64,000 nt of DNA from Enterococcus thailandicus (GTDB lineage: Bacteria > Bacillota > Bacilli > Lactobacillales > Enterococcaceae): positions 62,001 through 126,000 of the forward strand of contig NZ_JXLE01000003.1 of the NCBI RefSeq assembly GCF_001886265.1. The letters are read 5' to 3'. Positions 50,721 through 60,844 of this stretch are shown here, one piece after another. The notes under the pieces are model-generated. The model was not told the origin of the DNA and ran no database searches. It worked only from the letters and a program-made list of their open reading frames with translations. The position numbers were made by a program, and so were the translations under genes. Numbering within the stretch: position 1 is the stretch's first letter; each line of letters opens with the position of its first letter.

Positions 50721-52529
50721 ATGTGCGGAATTGTTGGAATGATTGGATTAGAAAATGTAACTCCTGGATTAGTAAACGGATTAGAAAAGTTAGAATATCG
50801 CGGCTATGACTCCGCCGGTATTTTTGTTGCAAATGACTCTGCTGATTATTTGATTAAGTCACAAGGACGAATCCAAAATTTAAAGGATCGCTTAACGCCA
50901 GAAGTTGTTGGAACAATTGGCATTGGTCATACACGTTGGGCAACTCATGGAATACCTTCAGAGAAAAACGCCCATCCCCATACATCACAAAGTGGTCGTT
51001 TTGTTTTAGTTCACAATGGTGTGATCGAAAATTTTGAAGAACTAAAAGAATCTTATTTAGCTGACCATACATTGATTGGTGAAACAGATACAGAAATCAT
51101 TGCACATTTAATTGAAGTATTTGCTAATAATGGATTGTCAACTAAAGAAGCCTTCTTAAAGACACTTCAGCTAACAAAAGGTTCTTATGCGTTTGGTTTA
51201 GTGGATCGCACAACTCCTGATGTCATCTATGTTGCCAAAAATAAAAGCCCTCTATTGATTGGGTTAGGCAACGGCTTTAACGTGATTGCCAGTGATGCAA
51301 TGGCAATGCTAGCCCAAACGAAAACGTTTGTTGAAATCGAAGACCAAGAAATGGTTCTCATCACGGCAGATGACGTAACCATTCAAAATTTTCAAGGAGA
51401 TGTCATCACTCGTGAGTCTTTTGAAGCACAAGTTGACGCTTCTGACATCGAAAAAGGAACCTATCCTTATTACATGCTCAAAGAAATTGATGAACAGCCA
51501 ATCATCATGCGTAAAATTGCGCAAACTTATGTAACAGCTGAGAATCAGATTGCACTTGATCAAGAATTAGTCACAACACTCGCGGACAGTGACCGCATTT
51601 ATATCGTTGCTTGTGGTACCAGTTACCACGCCGGTCTTGCTGGAAAACAAGCTTTAGAAACATTGACAGGAATCCCGGTTGAGGTCCATTTAGCAAGTGA
51701 ATTTGGTTACCATATGCCTTTGCTTTCTAAAAAACCATTTTTCATTTTTCTTAGTCAAAGTGGCGAGACCGCTGACAGTCGACAAGTATTAGTGAAAATC
51801 AATCAACTTGGGCTTCCTTCATTAACAATTACGAATGTAGCTGGATCTACGTTATCAAGAGAAGCTTCTTTCACTGTTTTATTACATGCCGGGCCAGAAA
51901 TTGCTGTTGCTTCAACAAAAGCTTATACTGCTCAAATCGCTGTTTTAACATTATTAGCAAAAGCTGTCGGCGATCAAAACAAGAACATGCTTTCTTTGGA
52001 TTTTGACGTAGCCCATGAACTAAGTTTAGCAGCAACTGCTATGGAAACGATCATCACTCAGAAAGAATATTTAGAACAGCTAGCTACTGCCTACTTGAAT
52101 GATACGCGAAACGCTTTTTATATTGGACGTGGCTCTGACTATTACGTTTCTCTTGAGGCAGCTTTGAAATTAAAAGAAATCAGCTACATCCAAGCAGAAG
52201 GTTTTGCTGCCGGAGAATTAAAACACGGAACGATTGCCTTAATCGAAGAAGGCACCCCAGTAATTGGGATTATTAGTGATCCTATCACTGGTGCTCACAC
52301 TCGCGGAAATTTAAAAGAAGTTGAAAGCCGTGGTGCAAACACGTTAGTCATTTCAACAAAAGCGTTAGCAAAAGAAAATGATCAGTTGGTTTTACCAACC
52401 GTTCATCCGTTCTTCACGCCATTAACGACTGTTGTCCCTACCCAATTACTTGCTTACTATGCGACTTTGTTACGCGGGTTCGACGTTGACAAGCCACGTA
52501 ACTTAGCAAAATCTGTAACCGTTGAATAA
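50721..52529 (+). CDS. glmS: Glutamine-fructose-6-phosphate aminotransferase (isomerising)
   Basis: GlmS makes glucosamine 6-phosphate from fructose 6-phosphate and glutamine, the first step toward UDP-GlcNAc. The start is ATG 50721 because the processed Cys must follow Met (MCGIVGMIG); the open frame upstream is the ribozyme. The 602-aa protein has an N-terminal class II amidotransferase domain (Cys2 nucleophile, about 1-230) and two SIS sugar-isomerase domains (about 285-590; SQSGETADS). It is convergent with glmM, the next enzyme of the pathway. Confidence 0.97.
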   Translation: MCGIVGMIGLENVTPGLVNGLEKLEYRGYDSAGIFVANDSADYLIKSQGRIQNLKDRLTPEVVGTIGIGHTRWATHGIPSEKNAHPHTSQSGRFVLVHNGVIENFEELKESYLADHTLIGETDTEIIAHLIEVFANNGLSTKEAFLKTLQLTKGSYAFGLVDRTTPDVIYVAKNKSPLLIGLGNGFNVIASDAMAMLAQTKTFVEIEDQEMVLITADDVTIQNFQGDVITRESFEAQVDASDIEKGTYPYYMLKEIDEQPIIMRKIAQTYVTAENQIALDQELVTTLADSDRIYIVACGTSYHAGLAGKQALETLTGIPVEVHLASEFGYHMPLLSKKPFFIFLSQSGETADSRQVLVKINQLGLPSLTITNVAGSTLSREASFTVLLHAGPEIAVASTKAYTAQIAVLTLLAKAVGDQNKNMLSLDFDVAHELSLAATAMETIITQKEYLEQLATAYLNDTRNAFYIGRGSDYYVSLEAALKLKEISYIQAEGFAAGELKHGTIALIEEGTPVIGIISDPITGAHTRGNLKEVESRGANTLVISTKALAKENDQLVLPTVHPFFTPLTTVVPTQLLAYYATLLRGFDVDKPRNLAKSVTVE

Positions 52530-52562
52530 AATATTCTAATTCTAGTCTTCCCCAATCAATTC

Positions 52563-52604
52563 AAAAAAGAAGTAGCCGTGAATTTTTCACGGCTACTTCT
52601 TTTT
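52563..52604 (+). terminator. glmS terminator
   Basis: GAAGTAGCCGTGA pairs with TCACGGCTACTTC (52569-52599), flanked by A6 and T5. Confidence 0.85.
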
Positions 52605-52673
52605 AATACACATGTACAAACCGAAAGACCATTTTGCGCATGGAATTTTATTTTTGGGCAGGAGTTTAGCAAG

Positions 52674-52706
52674 AAAAAGAGCCAAAGCAAAAATCCGCTT
52701 TAGCTC
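52674..52706 (-). terminator. cdaA-cdaR-glmM terminator
   Basis: GAGCTAAAGC pairs with GCTTTGGCTC (52679-52706), followed by TTTTTC on the minus strand. It lies directly after the glmM stop. Confidence 0.8.
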
Positions 52707-52715
52707 TTTATTTAA

Positions 52716-54071
52716 TTAGTCAATACCAATTTCCGCTTTTACGACTGCAGCAATTTTATCAACATAATAATTTACTTTTTCATCCGTTGGTGCTTCTGCC
52801 ATGACACGTAACAATGGTTCTGTTCCTGAAGGGCGAACTAAGATACGACCTTCCCCATTCATTTCAGCTTCTGCTTCATCAATAACTGCTTTGATTGCAG
52901 GAACATCCATTGCTCCATTTTTATCGCTGACACGAATATTCACTAATTTTTGTGGATAAATCGTTACTTCACCAGCAAGTTCTGATAATTTTTTGCCTGT
53001 TTGTTTCATGATATTCAACAATTGAATACCAGATAACATTCCATCACCAGTTGTATTGAAATCTAGGAAAATCATGTGACCCGATTGTTCCCCACCAAAG
53101 TTATAATCATTTTTACGCATTTCTTCCACTACGTAACGATCGCCAACTTGAGTAATCACATCTTTCAAACCGATTCCTTCAACCGCTTTGTGGAAACCTA
53201 AGTTACTCATAACCGTTGTTACGATTGTATCTTTTTTCAAGCGATTTTTTTCTGCTAAGTATTTTGCACAGATAAACATGATTTTATCACCATCAACGAT
53301 ATTTCCTAGTTCATCAACCGCAATGATTCGGTCACCATCGCCATCAAAAGCTAAACCAACATCTGCTCCTTTTTCAACAACCATCTCAGCTAATTTTTCT
53401 GGATGTGTTGAGCCAACGCCGTCGTTGATATTCAAGCCATCTGGTTTTGTTCCCATCGTGTAGAAATCGGTTTCCAAGTCTGCAAACAAACGATTGACAG
53501 AAGTTGCTGTTGCACCATTCGCCGCATCAACACAAACTGTTAGCCCAGACAAATCACCATTGATTGTTTGAACTAAAAATTGTGAATACTTCAATAATCC
53601 TTCTGGAAATTCTTCGACAGTTCCTAATCCCTCAGCAGAAGGTCTTGGTAGCTCATCAGTTGGTGCATCAAGCAATGCTTCGATTTCTAATTCTTGGTCA
53701 TCCACCAATTTGAATCCATCTGCTCCAAAGAATTTGATTCCATTATCTTGTGCAGGATTGTGCGATGCAGAAATCATTACTCCAGCACTCGCTTTTTGTA
53801 AACGAGTCAAGTAAGCTACACCTGGTGTTGAGATAACGCCTAATTGAAAGACTTCGATCCCTACTGATAACAACCCTGCAACTAATGCAGATTCAAGCAT
53901 TTGGCCAGAAATACGAGTATCACGACCAACTAAAACTCGAGGACGTTTTCCTTCAACTTCATGTTGACTTAAAACATAGCCTCCATAACGCCCTAATTTA
54001 AATGCTAATTCTGGTGTTAACTCTTTATTTGCTTCTCCACGGACACCGTCCGTTCCAAAATATTTACCCAT
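52716..54071 (-). CDS. glmM: Phosphoglucosamine mutase
   Basis: GlmM converts glucosamine 6-phosphate to glucosamine 1-phosphate for cell-wall synthesis. The 451-aa protein has the phosphoserine loop MISASHNP (about 100), a metal-binding AFDGDGDR and the terminal [17 protein letters not shown]. In Firmicutes GlmM also binds and slows CdaA, and the operon order cdaA-cdaR-glmM fits this. Confidence 0.97.
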   Translation of the reverse strand: MGKYFGTDGVRGEANKELTPELAFKLGRYGGYVLSQHEVEGKRPRVLVGRDTRISGQMLESALVAGLLSVGIEVFQLGVISTPGVAYLTRLQKASAGVMISASHNPAQDNGIKFFGADGFKLVDDQELEIEALLDAPTDELPRPSAEGLGTVEEFPEGLLKYSQFLVQTINGDLSGLTVCVDAANGATATSVNRLFADLETDFYTMGTKPDGLNINDGVGSTHPEKLAEMVVEKGADVGLAFDGDGDRIIAVDELGNIVDGDKIMFICAKYLAEKNRLKKDTIVTTVMSNLGFHKAVEGIGLKDVITQVGDRYVVEEMRKNDYNFGGEQSGHMIFLDFNTTGDGMLSGIQLLNIMKQTGKKLSELAGEVTIYPQKLVNIRVSDKNGAMDVPAIKAVIDEAEAEMNGEGRILVRPSGTEPLLRVMAEAPTDEKVNYYVDKIAAVVKAEIGID

Positions 54072-54140
54072 AACGATTAACTTGCTCCTTTAACTTCATT
54101 TTCTAAGAAATTTTCCCATTCAATTGTTCGGTTTCATCCA

Positions 54141-55280
54141 TTAGTTTTGAGTTGAATCAACTGTCTCGTTTATCGATTCTTCAGTACTCGTAGCTTGTGT
54201 ATCTGAACTTGAAGACGAATTTGAAGTTGATGGTGTTGTCGTTCTCCTTGTATCCGTTCCAGATTGTGTTGTTGACGTACGATCTGCACTGCTTTCTGAA
54301 CGTGAAGATGAACTTCTGTTGGTCGTCTCTTCTAACACCGGTGTGATTTCGACACTCACTTTTTTCGGTGAAACACTTAGCCCATCACTGACCGGAATCT
54401 CATACTCTCTCGTCAAACGATGTGTAATCCCTGACACGTCGATTGGAACGATGATACTATCTCCCAGTTGTTCCAATAACTCACTGGTTCCCGTTACTTC
54501 TGCTTCCAGTTTTGAAAAATTAAAGTCATAGCTTTTCACACCATCTGCACGAACACCTTGCTGTGTTCCATAAAGACGAACCGTTTTTGTCGGTTTGATT
54601 GCATCTGCTTGTACTCTTACATGCACTGGATCAGCAATGATGCTCAACGCTTCTCCCGCGCTATTTAAAGCTTGCACAGCTACATTACTATTGATACCAT
54701 CATCTGTCACGTCCGACGCATTGACTTCAGCAACCACTTGGTTGATTTCCGCTAATGTTTTATCACCTGTCGTAATCGACACTTTTTTTGGTGTTTCTGA
54801 AACAGTGTCTAATTGATAACCAGATGGTGTCGTTTCAGATGGCAAGATTGTCGTTACTTCAAAATCTTTTTCCACCCGTTTTTCGATTGTCACCGTGATT
54901 GTGGTTGGTTCAACTTTCGCATTCACTGCACTACTAAGATTTCTGACTCTTAGTGAAACTTCATGGGTTCCTTCGCTCAACTTAGTTAAATCTGCACTTA
55001 AACGGAACGTTCGCGTATCAATATTTGATTCCGCATTTAGCTGAACACGATTAGCGCTAGTAAGTTTCACTTTTGCCGTACTTACAAATCCATGAATATA
55101 ATATTTTTCAGAATCATAAGATAACTGAATTGGCACATCACTCACAGTTTGTGTATACGATTCAGAACCAGATAAGACACTTTGAGTTGATTGATTGTTT
55201 GCATTGAAATACAAAACGATACTAAACATTAAAGCAATAAACCCATAGAAAATACTGGTCCTTTTTTCTTTTGAGATCAT
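54141..55280 (-). CDS. cdaR: CdaA regulatory protein (YbbR domains)
   Basis: CdaR is an extracytoplasmic membrane-anchored protein that modulates the c-di-AMP cyclase CdaA. The 379-aa protein has an N-terminal anchor helix (about 11-27). YbbR-type beta domains follow (about 45-310). The last 65 residues are a low-complexity tail of Ser, Thr and Arg (SSSRSESSADRTSTTQ). The start overlaps the cdaA stop by 4 nt. Confidence 0.93.
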   Translation of the reverse strand: MISKEKRTSIFYGFIALMFSIVLYFNANNQSTQSVLSGSESYTQTVSDVPIQLSYDSEKYYIHGFVSTAKVKLTSANRVQLNAESNIDTRTFRLSADLTKLSEGTHEVSLRVRNLSSAVNAKVEPTTITVTIEKRVEKDFEVTTILPSETTPSGYQLDTVSETPKKVSITTGDKTLAEINQVVAEVNASDVTDDGINSNVAVQALNSAGEALSIIADPVHVRVQADAIKPTKTVRLYGTQQGVRADGVKSYDFNFSKLEAEVTGTSELLEQLGDSIIVPIDVSGITHRLTREYEIPVSDGLSVSPKKVSVEITPVLEETTNRSSSSRSESSADRTSTTQSGTDTRRTTTPSTSNSSSSSDTQATSTEESINETVDSTQN

Positions 55281-56164
55281 TTACGACCCCCTCCCTTAGT
55301 CATGCCATCTAGGAAGGATTGAAGAACATTTTTTCTGTTCTTTGTTTTTTCATCTGCAATCAATTCACGACGCAAGATTGCTAAATATTCTTCTTGAGAT
55401 AGACCAGTAATCAATTCGTTATCTAAAGTGATACTGACATCTCCTGTTTCTTCAGAGACAACGATCGTAATCGCATCACTGACTTCACTGATACCGACAG
55501 CTGCGCGGTGACGAGTCCCAAACTCTTTCGGGATCAACATACTTTCAGATAAAGGCAAATATGCGCTGGCCACTGCAATTTTACCGTCTTTTACAATAAC
55601 GGCCCCATCATGAAGTGGCGTATTTGGAATGAAGATATTAATCAGTAATTCCCCCGTAATATCTGCATCTAACGCAATTCCAGTTTCAATATACTCATCT
55701 AATCCTGTATGACGTTCGATTGTGACCAATGCACCAATTTTTCGCTTGGACATATATTGGATCGCTTTATCGAATGACAAAATCATTTTTTCATCTTCTT
55801 GCTGTTCACTCTTCGTTTGCTTAAATAGTGAACTTCTTCCAAGATGCTCCAACCCGCGACGAATTTCAGGTTGGAAAATGACAACTGCTGCGATAACACC
55901 ATAGGTAATGACTTGATTCATCAACCAGGATAGCGTATGAAGTCCAATTATTTCTGCTAAAATTCGAATCACGATAAAAATCGCAACCCCTTTTAGTAAT
56001 TGAATGGCCTTCGTTCCTCTTAGCAGCTGGATCAGTTTGTACACCAAGTACCAGACAACCAGAATATCAAGTATGTTCACAAAAAAGTTTAGCGATAAAA
56101 AATCACCGGAAAGCATTTGCTGCCAATAATTCAAATTAAAAAGTTCCCCGATTTGAAATGACAT
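55277..56164 (-). CDS. cdaA: Diadenylate cyclase CdaA
   Basis: CdaA joins two ATP into cyclic di-AMP, the second messenger for potassium and osmotic balance. The 295-aa protein has three N-terminal membrane helices (about 25-98) and a DisA_N catalytic domain with Asp-Gly-Ala at 186-188 and Arg-His-Arg at 218-220. It is the first gene of the cdaA-cdaR-glmM operon. Confidence 0.96.
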   Translation of the reverse strand: MSFQIGELFNLNYWQQMLSGDFLSLNFFVNILDILVVWYLVYKLIQLLRGTKAIQLLKGVAIFIVIRILAEIIGLHTLSWLMNQVITYGVIAAVVIFQPEIRRGLEHLGRSSLFKQTKSEQQEDEKMILSFDKAIQYMSKRKIGALVTIERHTGLDEYIETGIALDADITGELLINIFIPNTPLHDGAVIVKDGKIAVASAYLPLSESMLIPKEFGTRHRAAVGISEVSDAITIVVSEETGDVSITLDNELITGLSQEEYLAILRRELIADEKTKNRKNVLQSFLDGMTKGGGRK

Positions 56165-56293
56165 AAAAAGCCTCTCTTCTCTTTTGAGATTTCTTTCCCA
56201 TTATATCATATGTTTATTCTTTAAAGAGTTTTCTGCTTCGTTTTTCCAGATAAAATCACAATTTTTTCAAGAAAGTTACAATTTCTTTTTTCG

Positions 56294-56345
56294 TCAAAAA
56301 AAGACTTACTAAATTTTCACCTTCAAGGCGTCATTAGCAAGTCTT
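56294..56345 (-). terminator. Terminator of the pyruvate oxidoreductase gene
   Basis: AAGACTTGCTAA pairs with TTTAGTAAGTCTT (56301-56345) followed by T7 on the minus strand. Confidence 0.8.
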
Positions 56346-56353
56346 TCTTTTCA

Positions 56354-59300
56354 TTATTCTTGTTCTTTACGACGTTTTGCACGTTCTTCACGCCGTTTTG
56401 CTCGTCGTTCTTGTGCTTCAAGATCAACAGGTCTTTCTTTTTTAACACGCTTCTCTTTTTGCTCTTTCTCAGGCGTATTTGAAGCGGGTTCAGGTTCTAA
56501 CTTCGCTTTGATTTTTTCGAGTTCACCAGACATCGACGCATAACTATAAAAGCGATTTTTTGCATCATGCACAGTTTTTTCAAATAGGTCTTTAGCCATT
56601 AACGGATTTGTATTTTCTAATGAAGAAAAACGAACTTGTTTACGCATAAATTCTGCCATCGTTGAAAAATCTGGCTTTTTATAGTCCAATGTCATTGGAT
56701 TTTTTCCCTTTTCGAGTAAAGTCGGATTATAGCGATACAGTGACCAATAACCTGAAGATACAGCTTCTTTTGCTTCCTTGATTGATTCTTTCATCCCACC
56801 AAATAAGCCATGAGTGATACATGGTGTATAGGCAATAATCAGAGATGGACCAGGGAATTTTTCGGCTTCTTCAAATGCTTTGATTGTTTGCATTTGGTTT
56901 GCACCCGACGCGATTTGCGCAACGTAAACATGATTATAAGTCATCGCCATTTTGCCTAAGTCTTTTTTCGCTGCATATTTCCCACTGGCAGCAAATTTAG
57001 CAATCGCTGAAGCTGGTGTTGCTTTCGATGTTTGTCCACCGGTGTTGGAATAAACTTCATTGTCCAAAACCAAAATGTTGACATCTGCGCCACTGGCAAT
57101 CACATGATCGATACCACCAAAACCAATATCGTATGCCCAACCATCGCCACCAATCATCCATTGGCTATTTTTTACAAATAAATCTTTTTCGCGATAAATC
57201 ATTGCTAATTCTGGAACAGCTTCAAGTTCTGCTTCTATCGCGGCTTGAAGTTTTGCTGCCCGTTGTTGTGTGCCTTCACTATCAAACAAATGATTCAACC
57301 AATCTTCCATCAATAAACGTAATTCTGAAGAAACTTTTGGTAGCACTCCACTCATCGACTTCGCTAAAGCTTCACGTCTTGTTTGTGCAGCCAGTAACAT
57401 CCCATAGCCAAACTCGGCATTATCTTCTAATAATGAATTTGACCAAGCTGGGCCTTGTCCACATTCATTTGTCGTATATGGTGAAGCAGGTGATGCTCCT
57501 CCCCAAATGGAAGAACAACCAGTTGCGTTAGCAATCATCATTCGATCCCCAAACATTTGAGTCAATAATTTCACATAAGGTGTTTCACCGCAACCAGAAC
57601 AAGCACCTGAGAATTCTAATAATGGTTGATTGAACTGAGTTGATAACACAGTGTTTTTTCCTTTAACCGGGTTTTCTTTTTGACGTAATGTCATGGCAAA
57701 CGCCCAATTCACTGCTTGTTCTTTTTGTTCTTCGTAAGGTTTCATTACTAACGCTTTTCCTTTTGCAGGACAAGCTTCCACACATAGTCCACAGCCTGTA
57801 CAATCTTCCACAGAAACTTGGATTCGGTATTTCTGGCCATCAGCGCCTCGCATTTCACGAACGATGAACCCTTCTGGTGCTTCTTCCATCTCCTCTTCAT
57901 CTGCCAAAAATGGGCGAATTGCTGCGTGCGGGCAAACAAAGGCACATTCATTACACATCGTGCAACGGTCACTGATCCATTCAGGCACCTCAAGCGCGAC
58001 ACCACGTTTTTCAACAGCACCTGTCCCAACAGGCATTTCGCCTGCTGTCATTCCATTTCTTACTAATGTTCCCACCGACAATTCATTGCCCTCTTGTGCG
58101 TTCACAGGTACGAGAATTTCTTCTACATAACTTGACTGTTTACAAGCGGCTTTTTGCGGTACTTCAAGCGTTTTCCAACTTTCTGGAACATCCACTTTGT
58201 GAAGAAGCTCGACTGTTCGATCAATGGCTTGTGTATTTTTTTCAACGATCGTCATTGATTTATGCCCATAACTTTTCAGCGCTTCTTCTTTTAAAATTGG
58301 CAAGACTTCTTCAAACTCAATAATATTAGCTAATTTAAAAAAGGCCGTTTCCATTGCTGTATTGATTCGCCGACCAAGTCCTACTTCTTGTGCAAGTTTC
58401 ATTGCATTGATTGTATAAAACTGGATGTCATTTTGTGCTAAATATTTTTTTAATTTCGTTGGTAAATGTGTTTCAAGTTGCTCATCGCTCCAGATTGTAT
58501 TCAATAGGAATGTTCCGCCAGGTTTCAATCCTTTAACCAAATCATAACTATGCAAGTAAGCTGGCGTATGGCATGCAATGAAATCAGCATGTTCAACTAG
58601 ATAAGTCGAACGGATCGGCGTTTCACCAAAACGAAGATGCGAGACGGTCAAGCCACCTGATTTTTTTGAATCATAATGAAAATACCCCTGTGCATACTTA
58701 TTCGTATGATCGCCAATGATTTTTATCGCAGATTTATTCGCACCAACTGTTCCATCTGAGCCAAATCCCCAGAATTTTGCTTGATAAGTTGTTGGGTTCG
58801 TTAAATCAAGTGTCTCACGTTTTTCAAGTGAAGTATACGTAACATCATCAACAATTCCGATTGTAAAGCGCGTTTTCATTTGCGCTTTTTCTTTTTTTAA
58901 TTCATCAAAGACGGTCACGATTTGATCAGGCGTAACATCTTTTGAACCCAAACCATATCGTCCACCAATAATTGTTGGACGTATTTCTGCGTCATACATT
59001 ACGCTTTGAACGTCTAATAGTAATGGTTCTCCACCAGCTCCTGGTTCTTTGCTTCGATCAAGAACCGCAATTGATTTAACCGTACTTGGTAATTTTTCTA
59101 GCAAGTTTTTAACTGGGAATGGTCGATATAAATGAATATTCAAAAAGCCAACCTTACGACCATTTTTATTTAAATATTCGACTGTCTGTTCAATCGTCTG
59201 TGCAACAGATCCCATGGAAATAATGATTTCTTCTGCATCTTCTGCACCATGATACGTAACCAAATCATAATTAGTATTTCTCAACTGATTAATTTCTTGC

Positions 59301-60037
59301 ATATATTTTTGAACGATTTCTGGAAGTTTATCATAATATTGGTTAATCGTTTCTCTTTGTTGAAAATGGATATCAGGATTTTGATTCGTTCCACTAACGG
59401 TTGGATGATTCGGGTTCATTGCCCTTTGACGGAATTTTGCTAATTTTTCTTGATTAATCAATGGCGCTAATTCATCATATTCCAACACTTCGATTTTTTG
59501 AATTTCATGACTCGTTCGAAAGCCATCAAAAAAATTCATAAAAGGAATTTCTGCTTCAATCGAGGCTAAGTGTGCGACTGGAGCTAAGTCCATTACTTCT
59601 TGGACACTACTTTCTGATAGCATCGCAAATCCCGTTTGTCTAGCGGCCATGACATCCCCATGATCGCCAAAAATATTTAAAGCATTAGTTGTCACTGCTC
59701 GACTTGCCACATGAAAAACGCTTGGCAATAATTCACCTGCTATTTTGTACATGTTTGGAATCATCAATAACAATCCTTGTGATGCTGTATAAGTAGTCGT
59801 CAAAGCACCTGTTTTTAAGGAGCCATGAACCACGCCAGCAGCGCCGGCTTCTGATTGCATTTCGACAACTTTAACTGGTTGACCAAATATATTTTTCTTT
59901 CCTGCTGCCGACCATTGATCGACTAATTCTGCCATTGTTGAACTTGGTGTAATTGGATAGATAGCAGCTAACTCGGTAAACGCATAGGAAATATATGCTG
60001 CGGCTGTGTTCCCATCCATGGTTTTCATTTTTCGCAT
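56354..60037 (-). CDS. nifJ: Pyruvate:ferredoxin (flavodoxin) oxidoreductase
   Basis: This enzyme oxidises pyruvate to acetyl-CoA and CO2, passing electrons to ferredoxin or flavodoxin. The 1227-aa single-chain enzyme has domain I with YPITPSSTMAE, the gamma-type domain (WGFGSDGTVGANKS) and two 4Fe-4S clusters (CTMCNECAFVCPH and CTGCGLCVEACPA, about 690-760). A third cluster region (ACSGCGETPYVK) and the TPP-binding part (GDGWAYDIGFGG, NTGGQTSKATP) follow. It extends about 45 residues past the usual end with an Arg/Lys/Glu-rich tail. AAGGATG supports the start. This oxygen-sensitive enzyme is not universal in enterococci. Confidence 0.95.
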   Translation of the reverse strand: MRKMKTMDGNTAAAYISYAFTELAAIYPITPSSTMAELVDQWSAAGKKNIFGQPVKVVEMQSEAGAAGVVHGSLKTGALTTTYTASQGLLLMIPNMYKIAGELLPSVFHVASRAVTTNALNIFGDHGDVMAARQTGFAMLSESSVQEVMDLAPVAHLASIEAEIPFMNFFDGFRTSHEIQKIEVLEYDELAPLINQEKLAKFRQRAMNPNHPTVSGTNQNPDIHFQQRETINQYYDKLPEIVQKYMQEINQLRNTNYDLVTYHGAEDAEEIIISMGSVAQTIEQTVEYLNKNGRKVGFLNIHLYRPFPVKNLLEKLPSTVKSIAVLDRSKEPGAGGEPLLLDVQSVMYDAEIRPTIIGGRYGLGSKDVTPDQIVTVFDELKKEKAQMKTRFTIGIVDDVTYTSLEKRETLDLTNPTTYQAKFWGFGSDGTVGANKSAIKIIGDHTNKYAQGYFHYDSKKSGGLTVSHLRFGETPIRSTYLVEHADFIACHTPAYLHSYDLVKGLKPGGTFLLNTIWSDEQLETHLPTKLKKYLAQNDIQFYTINAMKLAQEVGLGRRINTAMETAFFKLANIIEFEEVLPILKEEALKSYGHKSMTIVEKNTQAIDRTVELLHKVDVPESWKTLEVPQKAACKQSSYVEEILVPVNAQEGNELSVGTLVRNGMTAGEMPVGTGAVEKRGVALEVPEWISDRCTMCNECAFVCPHAAIRPFLADEEEMEEAPEGFIVREMRGADGQKYRIQVSVEDCTGCGLCVEACPAKGKALVMKPYEEQKEQAVNWAFAMTLRQKENPVKGKNTVLSTQFNQPLLEFSGACSGCGETPYVKLLTQMFGDRMMIANATGCSSIWGGASPASPYTTNECGQGPAWSNSLLEDNAEFGYGMLLAAQTRREALAKSMSGVLPKVSSELRLLMEDWLNHLFDSEGTQQRAAKLQAAIEAELEAVPELAMIYREKDLFVKNSQWMIGGDGWAYDIGFGGIDHVIASGADVNILVLDNEVYSNTGGQTSKATPASAIAKFAASGKYAAKKDLGKMAMTYNHVYVAQIASGANQMQTIKAFEEAEKFPGPSLIIAYTPCITHGLFGGMKESIKEAKEAVSSGYWSLYRYNPTLLEKGKNPMTLDYKKPDFSTMAEFMRKQVRFSSLENTNPLMAKDLFEKTVHDAKNRFYSYASMSGELEKIKAKLEPEPASNTPEKEQKEKRVKKERPVDLEAQERRAKRREERAKRRKEQE

Positions 60038-60241
60038 TTATCATCATCCTTGTTCAGTTTCTCTCGAGTAATCTGCTTCATTATACCGTAAATTTGAGGG
60101 GAATAAAAATAAATTTCGAGCATTTATTCACATACTTTCAAAAAACACTCTTTTAATAAGGAATATTTTGTGAAATCCTCCGAAAACAAAACGCTATCTT
60201 TTTTTATTTTGAATCGGTAAAATGTATTTGGAGGTGTTTCT

Positions 60242-60757
60242 ATGGATATTTCAGTCATTGATGCAACAAAAACAAACGAAACAACAGGAATTTACTACGG
60301 AGATACAGCAGCGCCACAAACAACGATTGAGTTTCTCAATCTTGCTTGTCCTTATTGTAAAAAATGGTTTGAAGAATCTTTTTTGACACTTGACTCATTT
60401 GTACAAGAAGGAAAAGTCAATCGTCTAATTAAACTCTTTGATAAAGAAAAAGAAAGTTTACAACGCGGTAATGTCATGCATCATCACATTACTGCTAACG
60501 ACGGCAAAAAAGCTTTAGCAGAAATCAAACAGATTTTTGAAATGCAAGACCAATGGAAAGAACTTTCTTTAGAAGGAGTTGCGCAATACGCAACGCAAGA
60601 ATTAGGATTGACTTATCAACCAGATATGGAAATGGCAAAAGCAATCATTGACGAAGCAAATGCTGCGCATATTCAATTCGTCCCAACGATTATACTCGAT
60701 CAAACTATTTTTGACGAAAGCATCACGTTAGACGAATTAACTTCTTTAATCAACTAA
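60242..60757 (+). CDS. Cytosolic thioredoxin-fold protein with CPYC motif (DsbA-like)
   Basis: The 171-aa protein has a thioredoxin-like fold of the Thioredoxin_4/DsbA type with the active-site motif Cys36-Pro-Tyr-Cys39 in FLNLACPYCKKW and a helical insert. The later cis-proline is in VPTIILD. There is no signal peptide, so it should act inside the cell, perhaps in thiol redox control. GGAGGTG supports the ATG. It is divergent from the oxygen-sensitive nifJ gene. Confidence 0.85.
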   Translation: MDISVIDATKTNETTGIYYGDTAAPQTTIEFLNLACPYCKKWFEESFLTLDSFVQEGKVNRLIKLFDKEKESLQRGNVMHHHITANDGKKALAEIKQIFEMQDQWKELSLEGVAQYATQELGLTYQPDMEMAKAIIDEANAAHIQFVPTIILDQTIFDESITLDELTSLIN

Positions 60758-60758
60758 T

Positions 60759-60802
60759 AAAAAAGGTGAACCAAAACGAATTCCGTCTTGGTTCACCTTT
60801 TT
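60759..60802. terminator. Bidirectional terminator between the thioredoxin-fold gene and whiA
   Basis: GGTGAACCAAAACG pairs with CGTCTTGGTTCACC (60765-60797), flanked by A6 and T6. Confidence 0.85.
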
Positions 60803-60844
60803 TATTAACAGTGATTCGCTCAATCAATGCACTAATTGAGTCAA

